This document shows positions 1-9,378 of a DNA stretch of 64,000 nt, piece by piece. Both the position numbers and the translations under genes were made by a program. The notes under the pieces are model-generated. The model was not told the DNA's origin and ran no database searches. It worked only from the letters and a program-made list of their open reading frames with translations. Within the stretch, counting starts at the first letter, position 1. Each line of letters starts with the position of its first letter. The stretch lies in NCBI RefSeq assembly GCF_002940005.1, contig NZ_MDEF01000004.1. The stretch is one strand, 5' to 3'. Origin of the DNA: Xanthomonas hortorum. GTDB taxonomy: Bacteria; Pseudomonadota; Gammaproteobacteria; Xanthomonadales; Xanthomonadaceae.

Positions 1-1152
1 CCGGAGTATCGCCTCAAGGGCGCGATCCGTTTCCGCGACGCGCTCGCGCTGGGCCGCAAACACAAAGTTCCGACGCTGCAGATCGAGTCCGACGACATCG
101 CCTTCCTGCAATACACCGGCGGCACGACCGGCGTGGCCAAGGGCGCGATGCTCACCCACCGCAACCTGGTCGCCAACATGCAGCAGGCGCACCAGTGGCT
201 GGCCGGCACCGGCAAGCTGGAAGAAGGCAACGAGGTGATGATCACCGCGCTGCCGCTGTATCACATCTTCGCGCTAACCGCGAACGGTCTGGTCTTCATG
301 AAGATCGGCGCCTGCAATCACCTGATCAGCAACCCGCGCGACATGCCCGGCTTCGTCAAGGAATTGAAAAAGACTCGCTTCACTGCCTTCACAGGCGTCA
401 ACACGCTGTTCAACGGCCTGCTCAATACTCCGGGCTTCGATCAGATCGATTTCTCCTCGCTCAAGATGACCCTCGGCGGCGGCATGGCGGTGCAACGCTC
501 GGTGGCCGAGCGCTGGAAGAAGGTCACCGGCCTGACCCTGGTCGAGGCCTACGGCCTGACCGAGACCTCGCCGGCCGCCTGCATCAACCCGATGGATCTG
601 AAGGACTACAACGGCTCGATCGGCCTGCCGATCCCGTCCACCGATGCCTGCATCAAGGACGACGCCGGCGCCGTGCTGGCGCAGGGCGAGATCGGCGAGC
701 TGTGCATCAAGGGCCCGCAGGTGATGAAGGGCTATTGGAAGAAACCCGAAGAAACCGCCAAGGTCATGGACGCCGAGGGCTGGCTGCACACCGGCGATAT
801 CGCACGCATGGACGAACAGGGCTTTGTCTACATCGTCGATCGCAAGAAGGACATGATTCTGGTCTCCGGCTTCAACGTGTATCCGAACGAGATCGAAGAC
901 GTGATCGCCGAGATGCCCGGCGTGCTGGAGGTGGCCGCCGTGGGCGTGCCGGACGAGAAGTCCGGCGAGATCGTCAAGGCTGTCATCGTCAAGAAGGACC
1001 CTGCCCTGACTGCCGACGCCGTGAAGGCGCATTGCCGCGCCAACCTGACCGGCTACAAGCAGCCGCGCGTGATCGAATTCCGCAAGGAATTGCCGAAAAC
1101 CAACGTCGGCAAGATTCTGCGCCGCGAGCTGCGGGACGCGCCGAAGGGGTAA
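1..1152 (+). CDS. rpfB: RpfB, long-chain fatty acyl-CoA ligase (3' part)
   Basis: This is an ATP-dependent acyl-CoA synthetase of the AMP-binding superfamily, cut at its 5' end by the window edge. The frame is open from base 1. The P-loop motif YTGGTTGVAKGA is encoded around 109-150, the motif AYGLTETSP around 550-580, and the adenylate-binding GWLHTGDIARMDEQGFVYI around 778-835. The C-terminal lid is also present, with the conserved lysine in PKTNVGKILRREL. Downstream rpfF identifies it as RpfB of the DSF cluster. From family knowledge, RpfB activates free fatty acids released by the thioesterase side activity of RpfF and takes part in DSF turnover. A strong hairpin after the stop separates it from rpfF. 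Confidence 0.93.
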   Translation, partial: PEYRLKGAIRFRDALALGRKHKVPTLQIESDDIAFLQYTGGTTGVAKGAMLTHRNLVANMQQAHQWLAGTGKLEEGNEVMITALPLYHIFALTANGLVFMKIGACNHLISNPRDMPGFVKELKKTRFTAFTGVNTLFNGLLNTPGFDQIDFSSLKMTLGGGMAVQRSVAERWKKVTGLTLVEAYGLTETSPAACINPMDLKDYNGSIGLPIPSTDACIKDDAGAVLAQGEIGELCIKGPQVMKGYWKKPEETAKVMDAEGWLHTGDIARMDEQGFVYIVDRKKDMILVSGFNVYPNEIEDVIAEMPGVLEVAAVGVPDEKSGEIVKAVIVKKDPALTADAVKAHCRANLTGYKQPRVIEFRKELPKTNVGKILRRELRDAPKG

Positions 1153-1196
1153 CCCTACCTGCCATCGCAGGATCGAGGCCGTTCAGCCATCATCTC

Positions 1197-1238
1197 GCGC
1201 CCGCAATGCCGGAAGGCCTTGCGGGCGCTTGCTTTTGC
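1197..1238 (+). terminator. Hairpin terminator between rpfB and rpfF
   Basis: The sequence shows a perfect 10-bp stem, GCGCCCGCAA (1197-1206) with TTGCGGGCGC (1219-1228), around a 12-base loop, followed by the T-rich TTGCTTTTGC. It lies 45 bases after the rpfB stop. It would end or attenuate rpfB transcription and implies that rpfF has its own promoter between here and 1331. Confidence 0.7.
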
Positions 1239-1330
1239 ACGCATAGAATCAGCTGTCGGCGCACGCTCCTCGTTCCTCTCACTCTCCGTCCGTAAGGCGG
1301 CCGGCCGGACGGTCTTCACGGAGAACCACC

Positions 1331-2200
1331 ATGTCTGCAGTTCAACCTTTTGTTCGCACCACGATCGGTTCCACCCTACGCGTCATCGAAGAACTGCAAC
1401 GCGACGTCTACTGGATTCACATGCATGCCGATCTGGCCATAAATCCAGGTCGCGCCTGCTTCTCTTCGCGCCTGGTCGACGACATCACCGGCTACCAGGT
1501 CGAGCTCGGCAGGCGCATTCTCCATGCCGGTGCGACGTCCCCACACGTGGTGTTGGCATCGGACAGCGACGTTTTCAACCTTGGCGGTGATCTGGCGCTG
1601 TTCTGCCAGTTGATTCGCGAAGGCGATCGCGCCCGCTTGCTCGACTACGCGCAGCGTTGCGTGCGCGGGGTGCACGCGTTTCACGTTGGCCTCGGCGCAC
1701 GTGCGCACAGCATCGCTCTGGTCCAGGGCAATGCGCTGGGCGGCGGTTTCGAGGCGGCATTGAGCTGCCATACCATCATTGCCGAGGAAGGCGTGATGAT
1801 GGGGCTGCCCGAAGTCCTGTTCGATCTGTTCCCGGGCATGGGTGCCTACTCTTTTATGTGCCAGCGCGTCAGCCCGCAATTGGCGCAGCGGATCATGCTC
1901 AATGGCAATCTGTACTCGGCTGAAGAACTGCTCGCCATGGGGCTGATCGATCGCGTGGTCCCACGCGGCCAGGGTGTAGCTGCAGTGGAACAGGTGATCC
2001 GTGAGAGCAAGCGTACGCCGCACGCATGGGCAGCGATCCAGCAGGTACGCGAAATGACCACCGCCGTACCGCTGGAAGAGATGATGCGCATCACCGAGAT
2101 CTGGGTAGATACAGCGATGCAGTTGGGCGAAAAATCGCTGCGCACGATGGACCGACTGGTACGAGCGCAGTCGCGCCGCTCGGGACTCGATGCCGGCTGA
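1331..2200 (+). CDS. rpfF: RpfF, DSF synthase (crotonase family)
   Basis: RpfF is the cytoplasmic enzyme that makes the diffusible signal factor, cis-11-methyl-2-dodecenoic acid, from acyl-ACP by combined dehydratase and thioesterase activity. The 289-residue product has the usual length. Both catalytic glutamates of the family are present: E141 in GNALGGGFEAAL and E161 in MGLPEVLFDLFPGMGAYS. The N-terminus up to about residue 50 is the region that binds and is inhibited by the RpfC receiver domain in X. campestris. The start is supported by GGAG seven bases upstream. It converges on rpfC with only 13 bases between the two stop codons. The product is intact, so signal synthesis should work. 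Confidence 0.97.
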   Translation: MSAVQPFVRTTIGSTLRVIEELQRDVYWIHMHADLAINPGRACFSSRLVDDITGYQVELGRRILHAGATSPHVVLASDSDVFNLGGDLALFCQLIREGDRARLLDYAQRCVRGVHAFHVGLGARAHSIALVQGNALGGGFEAALSCHTIIAEEGVMMGLPEVLFDLFPGMGAYSFMCQRVSPQLAQRIMLNGNLYSAEELLAMGLIDRVVPRGQGVAAVEQVIRESKRTPHAWAAIQQVREMTTAVPLEEMMRITEIWVDTAMQLGEKSLRTMDRLVRAQSRRSGLDAG

Positions 2201-2213
2201 TGCGCCGGCCGCC

Positions 2214-4388
2214 CTATTCGCTATTACGGGGGGAGCACTCTTCGTCCTTGGCGCGCTTCACGCGTGCGTCGAGTGCGTCCTTTCCGGCCTGCAATTGGCC
2301 GCGCAACGCAGACAGCCGCTGCCGCCACTCTGCCTGCAATTGCCAGTCGGCCATGCGCATCAATTCGCCCCCGCTACCGGCAACCTGCGCCAGACCCAGG
2401 TTGCTGGCAACGCCACGCAATGCATGCGCGCTCTCACGCAACTGCTCCCAATCCGAACGGGTTCCATCACGCTCGATCGCACCGACGCAGTTCTGCGCAT
2501 CTTCCAGGCACTGACGCACGAACTGGTGTTCGAACTCATCTCCCATACCCAGTGCAGCCAGCTCGACCAGCACACTGGCATCGAGCACACCATCGAACAT
2601 GTCCGGGATCTGCACACTTGTTGTCGGCGTGACCAAGAGCCGCGTGCTGACAGCCAGATCGGCCAAGGTATCCAGCAACTTCGCTGCAACAACCGGCTTG
2701 GCCAAGAACGCACGCGCGCCGGCTTGTTCGCATGTACGAATCGCGTCGGGCGTGACATCGGCACTCAGTACCACAACCGGGGTATAACGCATTCCGCTGG
2801 CCTGCATTACCCGTAATTGCTTGAGCATGTCCAGACCACTCATGCCCGGCATGTGCAGATCGACGATGACCGCATCGAAATCTTCTTCAGCCATTGCGTC
2901 CAGCACCTGCTCGGCGCCGTTGACGCACCTCACCTTGTGCCCGGCCTTTTCCAGCAACCGCTGCAACACCATGCGGTTTGCTTCGTGGTCGTCGGCCACC
3001 AACATACGCATGCTGCGCACGCGCGCGCGATGACGCAGAAATGGATTGGAGAACGCGATGACGTTGGAGGCTTCCAGTTCGTCTTGCGTTCCCACGAGTG
3101 CGCCGCCAGACACCTGTGCGGGTGCCGCCTGCACAGGTGCGCCGATCGCCATCGGCAGTTCGAACCAGAACACGCTACCGCTGGGCTGGTTCTCCTTGAA
3201 CCCGATGCTGCCGCCCATTGCCTCCACCAACCCCTTGGCGATAGTGGTGCCAAGCCCGGTCCCCTCATAACGCCGCGACAGGCCAACGTCGGCCTGCTCG
3301 AACGCGTCGAACAGCCGCGACCGCATATCCAGCGGCACCCCGATGCCAGTGTCTTCCACATCGAACCGCAGTCGCAGCGCGCTGCCGGCGGACACTCGCG
3401 TGATCCGCAGCAGCACATGGCCTTGCTCGGTGAATTTGACGGCGTTGCCCACGATATTGAGCAGTACCTGCCGCAGATGGCCAGTGTCACCCTTAAGCAA
3501 ATCGGGAACGTCGGCAGCAACCTGGGTGCTGTAGTGCAAGCCTCGCGCCCTGGCCTGCGGCTGCAGGATCAGTCCAATCGCGCCGAGTAGCTCACGCAGC
3601 GAAAAATCGCGCTGGTCGATGCGAATCTTGCCGGCCTCGATCGCTGAAATGTCCAACACTTCTTCGACCAGCGACAGCAGGCTGCGTGCCGACGCCTGGA
3701 TGGTGCTGACGCACTCCTTCTGCTCAGCATCCAGGCGCGTGGTTGCCAGCACTTCGGTCATGCCCGACAGCCCATTGAGCGGCGTGCGGAATTCGTGACT
3801 CATATTGGCCAGAAAACGGCTCTTGGCCTGATTGGCATGACGCGCCTCACGCACCGCCCGTGTCATCGCACGCAACAGCGAATCGAAGTACAGCGGCACG
3901 GCGATCAGGCCCAGCAACAAGCCCCAGCTCAGGTATGGATTGGCTTTCCAATAGGGTGAAATCAGGATGGCGCTGAGGAAGCACAGGCTGCCCATTGCCG
4001 TAGCGGCGCGCAGATAGTTGCTGCCGTAGCGCAGACCGTTGCCGATGGTCACCCACATGCACACTGCGTACAACGGTGAGGCAGGCTCGCCCTGGATCGC
4101 CATGATCGCACCGGTGCAGGTGTAATCCAGCAGCATGCCGATCAGGCGACGCGTGTGGGACACCTGCGGTCGCAGCAGGATCGCCACCATCAGGCCAAGC
4201 GACACCACCAGCTCGCCCACCAGGATCAACCAAGTGGCAACCAGCGTGTCGCCATGCGTATGTTGGTAGCGCCAGCCCAGGTAAGAAATAAACAGGGTGG
4301 TGATGATGATACGGACCAGATTTTGCGCGTGCTCCGTGTCCGCCCGTCCTGACAGACGTTGCTTCAACCATGGCAGTGGAAACTTCAT
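2214..4388 (-). CDS. rpfC: RpfC, hybrid sensor histidine kinase for DSF
   Basis: RpfC is the inner-membrane DSF receptor, which phosphorelays to RpfG and sequesters RpfF at low cell density. The 724-residue protein has an input region with about five membrane segments (residues 20-175), a dimerisation/phosphoacceptor domain with H198 in NMSHEFRTPLNG, and an ATPase domain with NIVGNAVKFTEQG, DTGIGV and GTGLG (about 305-410). A receiver domain follows with phosphoacceptor D510 in VIVDLHMPGMSG, then a C-terminal Hpt domain with H655 in SAHALRGVASNLG. The last two sites correspond to D512 and H657 of X. campestris, so this protein lacks two residues in the linker. rpfH lies 7 bases upstream and resembles its input domain. 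Confidence 0.97.
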   Translation of the reverse strand: MKFPLPWLKQRLSGRADTEHAQNLVRIIITTLFISYLGWRYQHTHGDTLVATWLILVGELVVSLGLMVAILLRPQVSHTRRLIGMLLDYTCTGAIMAIQGEPASPLYAVCMWVTIGNGLRYGSNYLRAATAMGSLCFLSAILISPYWKANPYLSWGLLLGLIAVPLYFDSLLRAMTRAVREARHANQAKSRFLANMSHEFRTPLNGLSGMTEVLATTRLDAEQKECVSTIQASARSLLSLVEEVLDISAIEAGKIRIDQRDFSLRELLGAIGLILQPQARARGLHYSTQVAADVPDLLKGDTGHLRQVLLNIVGNAVKFTEQGHVLLRITRVSAGSALRLRFDVEDTGIGVPLDMRSRLFDAFEQADVGLSRRYEGTGLGTTIAKGLVEAMGGSIGFKENQPSGSVFWFELPMAIGAPVQAAPAQVSGGALVGTQDELEASNVIAFSNPFLRHRARVRSMRMLVADDHEANRMVLQRLLEKAGHKVRCVNGAEQVLDAMAEEDFDAVIVDLHMPGMSGLDMLKQLRVMQASGMRYTPVVVLSADVTPDAIRTCEQAGARAFLAKPVVAAKLLDTLADLAVSTRLLVTPTTSVQIPDMFDGVLDASVLVELAALGMGDEFEHQFVRQCLEDAQNCVGAIERDGTRSDWEQLRESAHALRGVASNLGLAQVAGSGGELMRMADWQLQAEWRQRLSALRGQLQAGKDALDARVKRAKDEECSPRNSE

Positions 4389-4395
4389 AGACGCC

Positions 4396-5022
4396 TCAGA
4401 CGCGCGGTGGCGTCGATGGGGTTGGGATCCTTCCGTGCTGCGTCGCAGCGTCGATACCTGCAGCGGGCGGTGGCTTAATGATCGCCTGGTCGTGCTCGCG
4501 CAGCGTACGCAACAATGACATAGGAATGACGATCAACGCACCCAGCAGCGCGATCGCCAAGCCAAGCCGACCCTGCCAATAGCTACTGTCGGCCAGCGTT
4601 GTGCCGAAGCTGAGCGTGGCCATGGCCACCGCGTTGTGCAGAGCCTCGCTACCGAACCGCAGCCCATTGCCGATCGTTATCCAAAGCAACACGACATACA
4701 AGAACGCCATTGGCGCCCCCATCCAGGTCATCGCCAGCCCGATCAAGCCGTAATCGGACAGCATCCCCAGCGTGCGACGCAGATGCGAGCGCTGTGGGTT
4801 TGCAACAATCCAGCCAAAGAGCACCAGCGCCATCCCCTGACCGATTGCGATCAGGCAGAACAGCTGCTGCAGCTGGTGCCTGGAGACCTGCCACTGCTGA
4901 GCGAAGGTCAGCGCATAGGCCAGGATCAGCAGAATCAACACGATGCGCACCAGCGCCTGACCATGCTCGCTGTCGGCACGCCGGGCGAGTCGAGCGCGCA
5001 GCTGGCCAAGCACCGCCTTCAC
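4396..5022 (-). CDS. rpfH: RpfH, membrane protein resembling the RpfC input domain
   Basis: This 208-residue protein is a membrane-only relative of the RpfC sensor. It opens with LRARLARRADSEHGQALVRIV, clearly matching the RpfC N-terminus, and has about five hydrophobic segments including WITIGNGLRFGSEAL, a close match to VTIGNGLRYGSNYL in RpfC. It has no kinase domain. I chose a GTG start (5022-5020), two bases past the rpfG stop, because homology with RpfC begins there; an upstream ATG at 5154 would add an unrelated N-terminus inside rpfG. Its role is not established. Partial duplication of rpfC is the likely origin. The literature describes it as present in some xanthomonads and missing in others. 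Confidence 0.85.
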   Translation of the reverse strand: MKAVLGQLRARLARRADSEHGQALVRIVLILLILAYALTFAQQWQVSRHQLQQLFCLIAIGQGMALVLFGWIVANPQRSHLRRTLGMLSDYGLIGLAMTWMGAPMAFLYVVLLWITIGNGLRFGSEALHNAVAMATLSFGTTLADSSYWQGRLGLAIALLGALIVIPMSLLRTLREHDQAIIKPPPAAGIDAATQHGRIPTPSTPPRV

Positions 5023-5023
5023 T

Positions 5024-6159
5024 TCACACCCCGGGTCGTGCCGATGCGGTCGAGAACTCCCCGCAGATCTGATCCAGCTGCGCGCGGCCGCGTAGCAGCG
5101 CATCCACGCAGCGCGGGTCGAACAGGCGGCCGCGTTGGGCGTACAGATACGCAAGCGCAGCGTCCATGGTCCAGGCCTCCTTGTACGGGCGCGGCGACAG
5201 CAGGGCGTCGAAGACGTCGGCCACCGCCACGATGCGCGCTTCCAGCGGAATCGCCTCGCCCACCAGTCCGTCCGGGTAGCCGGTACCGTCGTAGCGTTCG
5301 TGGTGACGTAGCGCGATCAGGGCGCCGACCTGGATGAAACGGTTCTGGCTGCCGCTGAGCAGCTCGTAGCCGATGCGCGGATGTCGCTTCATGATGCTCA
5401 TCTCGTCGTCGGTGAGCTTGCCCGGCTTGAGCAGCACCGAATCGGGAATGGCGATCTTGCCCATGTCGTGCAGCGGTGCGGCCATCTCGATGATGCGCAC
5501 CTCCTCTTCCGACAAGCCGAGTTGCTCGGCGATCAGGCCGGCCACATGCGACATGCGCTCCAGGAACGTGCTGGTCCCCGAATCGCGGTACTCGATGGCG
5601 CGCGCCAGCCGCGACAAGGTTTCGCGTTCGCGCTCTTCGACCTCGTTCATGCTGGCCAGCAGACGCTGTTCCAACGACAGCGCGCGTTGCTTGACGCTTT
5701 CGCTCTGCTGACGCAGCTGCAGCAAATTGGCGCAGCGCGCGCGCAGTTCGCGCGGGCGGATCGGCTTGACCAGGAAGTCGATCACGCCGGCTTCCAGTGC
5801 GGCCTGACGAATCGGTTCGTCACCGACGATGGTGATCAGGATGATCGGAATATCGCGATGGCTTGGCAGCCGCCGTAGCCGGCGGGCGAACTCCAGGCCG
5901 TCCATGCCCGGCATGCGATAGTCGAGCAGCAGCAGATCCACGCGTCCGGCTTCGCACCAGGCGAGCGCGTCGAGCGGGTCACCGAAGTCGTAGACCTTCA
6001 ATTCCGGTGCGATGTCTTCGATGACGTGACGCAGCATCGTCCGCGCAGACATCTGGTCATCGACATAACGATGTTCAATCCCAGATCCGCCTTTTCCGAC
6101 CAGCTTCCCCATGTATCCGTCGACGATACACCGACCGGATTCCCTAAAACATCCTGCAT
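5024..6159 (-). CDS. rpfG: RpfG, HD-GYP response regulator, with an apparent 1-base frameshift
   Basis: RpfG receives phosphate from RpfC and degrades cyclic di-GMP through its HD-GYP domain. The main frame has a receiver domain (VDDQ, then LLLLDYRMPGMDG with the phosphoacceptor) and an HD-GYP domain with HDMGKIAIPD and HHERYDGTGYPDG. The natural start appears to be ATG 6159-6157 (MQDVLGNPVGVSS...), but that frame reads NIV and then runs out of register at 6065-6066, where one base is missing from the codon that should be Ile32. Restoring it gives exactly 378 residues with the acceptor at D80 and HD at 231-232, as in X. campestris. As written, only starts in the other frame (for example ATG 6112) give the domains, without the first receiver strand. 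This could be a real mutation or a sequencing error. Confidence 0.85.
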
Positions 6160-6297
6160 AGCCGTTGCTCCTCTGTCTCGAGAACGGGAAAGCGATAACG
6201 CCGACGGTACTGCCTACTCCCCCGACGATACGCCATTCGGGGCTCCGCTCAAGCATATGCAGTATCTGTGCCGTCGGCGACCCGACGGCGCAAAGCA

Positions 6298-7815
6298 TCA
6301 GGCTTCCGGACGCATATACGGGAACAGCAGCACATCGCGGATCGAGGTGCTGCCGGTCAGCAGCATCACCAGGCGGTCGATGCCGATGCCCAGACCACCG
6401 GTCGGCGCCATGCCGTACTCCAACGCACGGATGTAATCGGCGTCGTAATGCATCGCTTCGTCGTCGCCACCCTCCTTGGCCTGCACCTGCGCCTGGAAGC
6501 GCGCGGCCTGGTCTTCGGGGTCATTGAGCTCGGAGAAGCCGTTGGCCAGTTCCTTGCCGTTGATGAAAAGCTCGAAGCGATCGGTGTACCCCGGCTCGGT
6601 GTCGCTGGAACGCGCCAGCGGCGACACTTCGACCGGATGGTCGGTAATGAAGGTCGGCTGCACCAAGGTGTGCTCCACGGTGGCTTCGAAGATTTCCAGC
6701 AGCAGCTTGCCCCAGCCGTACGACGGCTTGACCTTGATCTTCAGGCGCTCGCAATGGCGCAGCAGCGCAGCGCGATCGGTGCAATCGGCCGCGCTGATGT
6801 CCGGATTGTGATGGCGAACGGCCTCATCCATGCGCCAGCGCCGGAAAGCCGGCGCCAGGTCGATGTCGGCACCATCCAAGTTCACCTGGGTGGTGCCCAG
6901 TACCGACTCCGCGGTATCGCGGATCACCTGCTCGGTCAGATCCATGATCTCGTGATACGTGGCATAGGCCTCGTAGAGTTCGAGCATGGTGAACTCGGGG
7001 TTGTGCCGGGTCGACACGCCCTCGTTGCGGAAATTGCGGTTGATTTCGTAGACGCGTTCCAGCCCACCGACCACCAACCGCTTGAGATACAGCTCCGGCG
7101 CCACGCGCAGGTACAGATCCAGATCCAGCGCGTTGTGGTGGGTGGTGAACGGCTTGGCGGTGGCGCCACCGGGGATGTAATGCATCATCGGCGTTTCCAC
7201 TTCCAGGAAGCGGCGCGCGTCCAGCCAGGCGCGCATGGCGCGGATGATCTTGGAGCGCTTGATGAAGACCTCGCGCGCTTCCGGGGTCACGATCAGATCG
7301 ACATAACGCTGCCGATAGCGCTGTTCCACGTCCGAGAGGCCATGCCACTTGTCCGGCAGCGGGCGCAGCGACTTGGTTAGGAGGCGCAGCGCAGTGGCCT
7401 TGACCGACAGCTCGCCGGTCTTGGTGCGGGTCAACCCGCCCTCCACTGCGACGATGTCGCCGACATCCCAGCCCTTGAACGCGGTGTAGGCATCGCCGAG
7501 CACATTGCCCTGCAGAAACAGCTGCACGCGCCCGGACTCGTCCTGGATCTGCGCAAAACTCGCCTTGCCCATCACCCGCTTGGCCATCAGGCGGCCGGCC
7601 ATCTTGACCGTGCGAGCGCTGGCTTCCAGCGCCTCGGGGGTCCAGGTCTCGGCATCGGCGAATTCGGCCTGCAGGTCGCCGGCGAACTGTTCGCGCACGA
7701 AATCGTTGGGATAGGCGATGCCCTGGCTGCGCAACGCGCCCAGTTTCGCGCGACGCTCGGCGATGAGGCTGTTCTCGTCGGCGGGGATCTGCGGCGCGGG
7801 GGTCTGCTCGGTCAT
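6298..7815 (-). CDS. lysS: Lysyl-tRNA synthetase, class II
   Basis: This enzyme charges tRNA-Lys in the cytoplasm. The 505-residue product has the N-terminal OB-fold anticodon-binding domain (about residues 60-150, VKMAGRLMAKRVMGKASF) and the class II catalytic core: motif 1 around MRAWLDARRFLEVETPMM, motif 2 in NRNFRNEGVSTRHNPEFTMLE, and motif 3 in GLGIGIDRLVMLLT close to the C-terminus. The length is normal for the family. It lies 138 bases upstream of the rpfG start on the same strand, which is the usual place for lysS in Xanthomonas rpf clusters. Nothing unusual was seen. Confidence 0.97.
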   Translation of the reverse strand: MTEQTPAPQIPADENSLIAERRAKLGALRSQGIAYPNDFVREQFAGDLQAEFADAETWTPEALEASARTVKMAGRLMAKRVMGKASFAQIQDESGRVQLFLQGNVLGDAYTAFKGWDVGDIVAVEGGLTRTKTGELSVKATALRLLTKSLRPLPDKWHGLSDVEQRYRQRYVDLIVTPEAREVFIKRSKIIRAMRAWLDARRFLEVETPMMHYIPGGATAKPFTTHHNALDLDLYLRVAPELYLKRLVVGGLERVYEINRNFRNEGVSTRHNPEFTMLELYEAYATYHEIMDLTEQVIRDTAESVLGTTQVNLDGADIDLAPAFRRWRMDEAVRHHNPDISAADCTDRAALLRHCERLKIKVKPSYGWGKLLLEIFEATVEHTLVQPTFITDHPVEVSPLARSSDTEPGYTDRFELFINGKELANGFSELNDPEDQAARFQAQVQAKEGGDDEAMHYDADYIRALEYGMAPTGGLGIGIDRLVMLLTGSTSIRDVLLFPYMRPEA

Positions 7816-8030
7816 GGCGGGAATCGATCTGCTGTGGGTCGGGCGCTTGCCCGGTGGGGAGTGAGGAACCGGACTTGCTGGTTCCTGCTTTTTACGGTGG
7901 GACTGTGACGACTACGCTGTGCAGCAGTGTCGACTGTTGGGCAATCTGCAGCCGCTGCACGATCAGGACGCATTGCGGGCGCAGGCGGCGCGAGGTCGAT
8001 GCGCGCAGGCACATCGACCTCACACAGCGG

Positions 8031-9156
8031 TCAGGCATCCAGGCGTTTGGAGCCTGCCGCCAGACCGGCCTTCAGGCTGGCCTCGACGAATTCGTCCAGG
8101 TCGCCGTCGAGCACCTTTTGCGTATCGCTGCGCTCAATGCCGGTGCGCAGATCCTTGATGCGGCTCTGGTCGAGCACGTAATTGCGGATCTGGCTGCCCC
8201 AGCCGATGTCGGACTTGGTGGCTTCCAGCGCGTCGCGTTCGACGTTGCGCTTCTGCACTTCCAGCTCGTACAACTTGGCGGCCAGCATCTTCATCGCGTT
8301 GTCGCGGTTCTGGTGCTGGCTGCGACCGGTCTGACAGGCCACCACGGTGTTGGTCGGAATATGCGTGATACGCACCGCCGATTCGGTCTTGTTGACGTGC
8401 TGACCACCGGCGCCGGAGGAGCGATACACGTCGGTGCGCAGATCGGCCGGGTTGATGTCGATCTCGATGTTGTCGTCCACTTCCGGCGACACGAACACCG
8501 AGGTGAAGCTGGTATGCCGGCGGTTATCCGAATCGAACGGCGACTTGCGCACCAGCCGGTGCACGCCGATTTCGGTCTTCAACCAGCCATAGACAAACTC
8601 GCCTTCGATGCGGATGGTGGCCGACTTGATGCCCGCGACTTCGCCGCCGGACACTTCCATCAGCTCGGTCTTCCAGCCGCGCGACTCGGCCCAGCGCAGA
8701 TACATGCGCAACAGGATTTCGGCCCAGTCCTGCGCCTCGGTACCACCGGCGCCAGCCTGGATGTCGACAAACGCGTTGGCGCCGTCCATCTGGCCGGAGA
8801 ACATGCGCTGGAATTCCAGCTTCTCGACGTGCACCTGATACTTGTCCAGGTCGGCAAGCACCGCCACGGCGGTGTCTTCGTCCTGCTCGCTTTCGGCAAG
8901 CTCCAGCAGGTCGGCGGCGTCGGCCAGGCCGGCCAGCACGTCGGCAATGCCGATGACGGTCTTTTCCAGCATCGAGCGCTCGCGGCCCAGGGCCTGCGCG
9001 CGCTCGGAATCTTTCCACACATCGGGGTTTTCAAGCTCCCGGGTGACTTCCTCTAAACGCTCTTTCTTGACGTCGTAGTCAAAGATACCCCCTGAGCGAG
9101 AGCACGCGATCGTTGAGATCGGTGATGCGCTGGCGGATCGGATTGGTTTCGATCAT
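8031..9156 (-). CDS. prfB: Peptide chain release factor 2, expressed by programmed +1 frameshift
   Basis: RF2 ends translation at UGA and UAA. The gene is read in two frames. ATG 9156-9154 begins 25 codons (MIETNPIRQRITDLNDRVLSLRGYL) that end at an in-frame TGA (9081-9079). A +1 shift then continues as DYDVKKERLEE to the stop at 8031, giving 374 residues, normal for RF2. The hydrolysis motif GGQ is in SSGAGGQHVNKTESAV. The TGA stop and shift site let RF2 autoregulate its own synthesis, as in most bacteria. An annotation starting at GTG 9020 would lose the N-terminal domain. Confidence 0.96.
9079..9093 (-). promoter_or_regulatory. RF2 programmed +1 frameshift site
   Basis: Read on the minus strand, the site is AGGGGG TAT CTT TGA, followed by C. 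It has an internal Shine-Dalgarno-like AGGGGG, a three-base spacer, the slippery CTT codon and the stop TGA in the poor context TGAC. This is the standard RF2 recoding signal: slow termination when RF2 is scarce allows the ribosome to shift +1 into the long frame. Confidence 0.95.
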
Positions 9157-9378
9157 GACGGATTTCCGGCAAACAAGCCCGGTAGTTTAGCAAGCGGGCG
9201 GCGGCGGCGGAACGCGGCGGTGGCCATGCCGGGTCGCAGCGTTCTGCGGGCACAGCAAGCATCGGGAAGCGCCGGTCGGTGCAGTCGGTAGCCGTGCCAG
9301 CTCCCAGGTCAGGTGCCGGGGCGCTGACTGACACAGGCCGGACAAAGGCGGCATTGCATACGATCGGCGCCGCTCCAC

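Noticed and set aside
5024..6298. rpfG as a 424-residue protein starting at 6298
   Set aside because: The first 78 residues do not resemble a receiver domain, and that start codon lies on the lysS stop; homology places the native start at 6159 in another frame.
8031..9020. prfB as a simple 329-codon gene starting at GTG 9020
   Set aside because: The N-terminal domain is encoded upstream in the other frame and joined through the clear RF2 frameshift signal.
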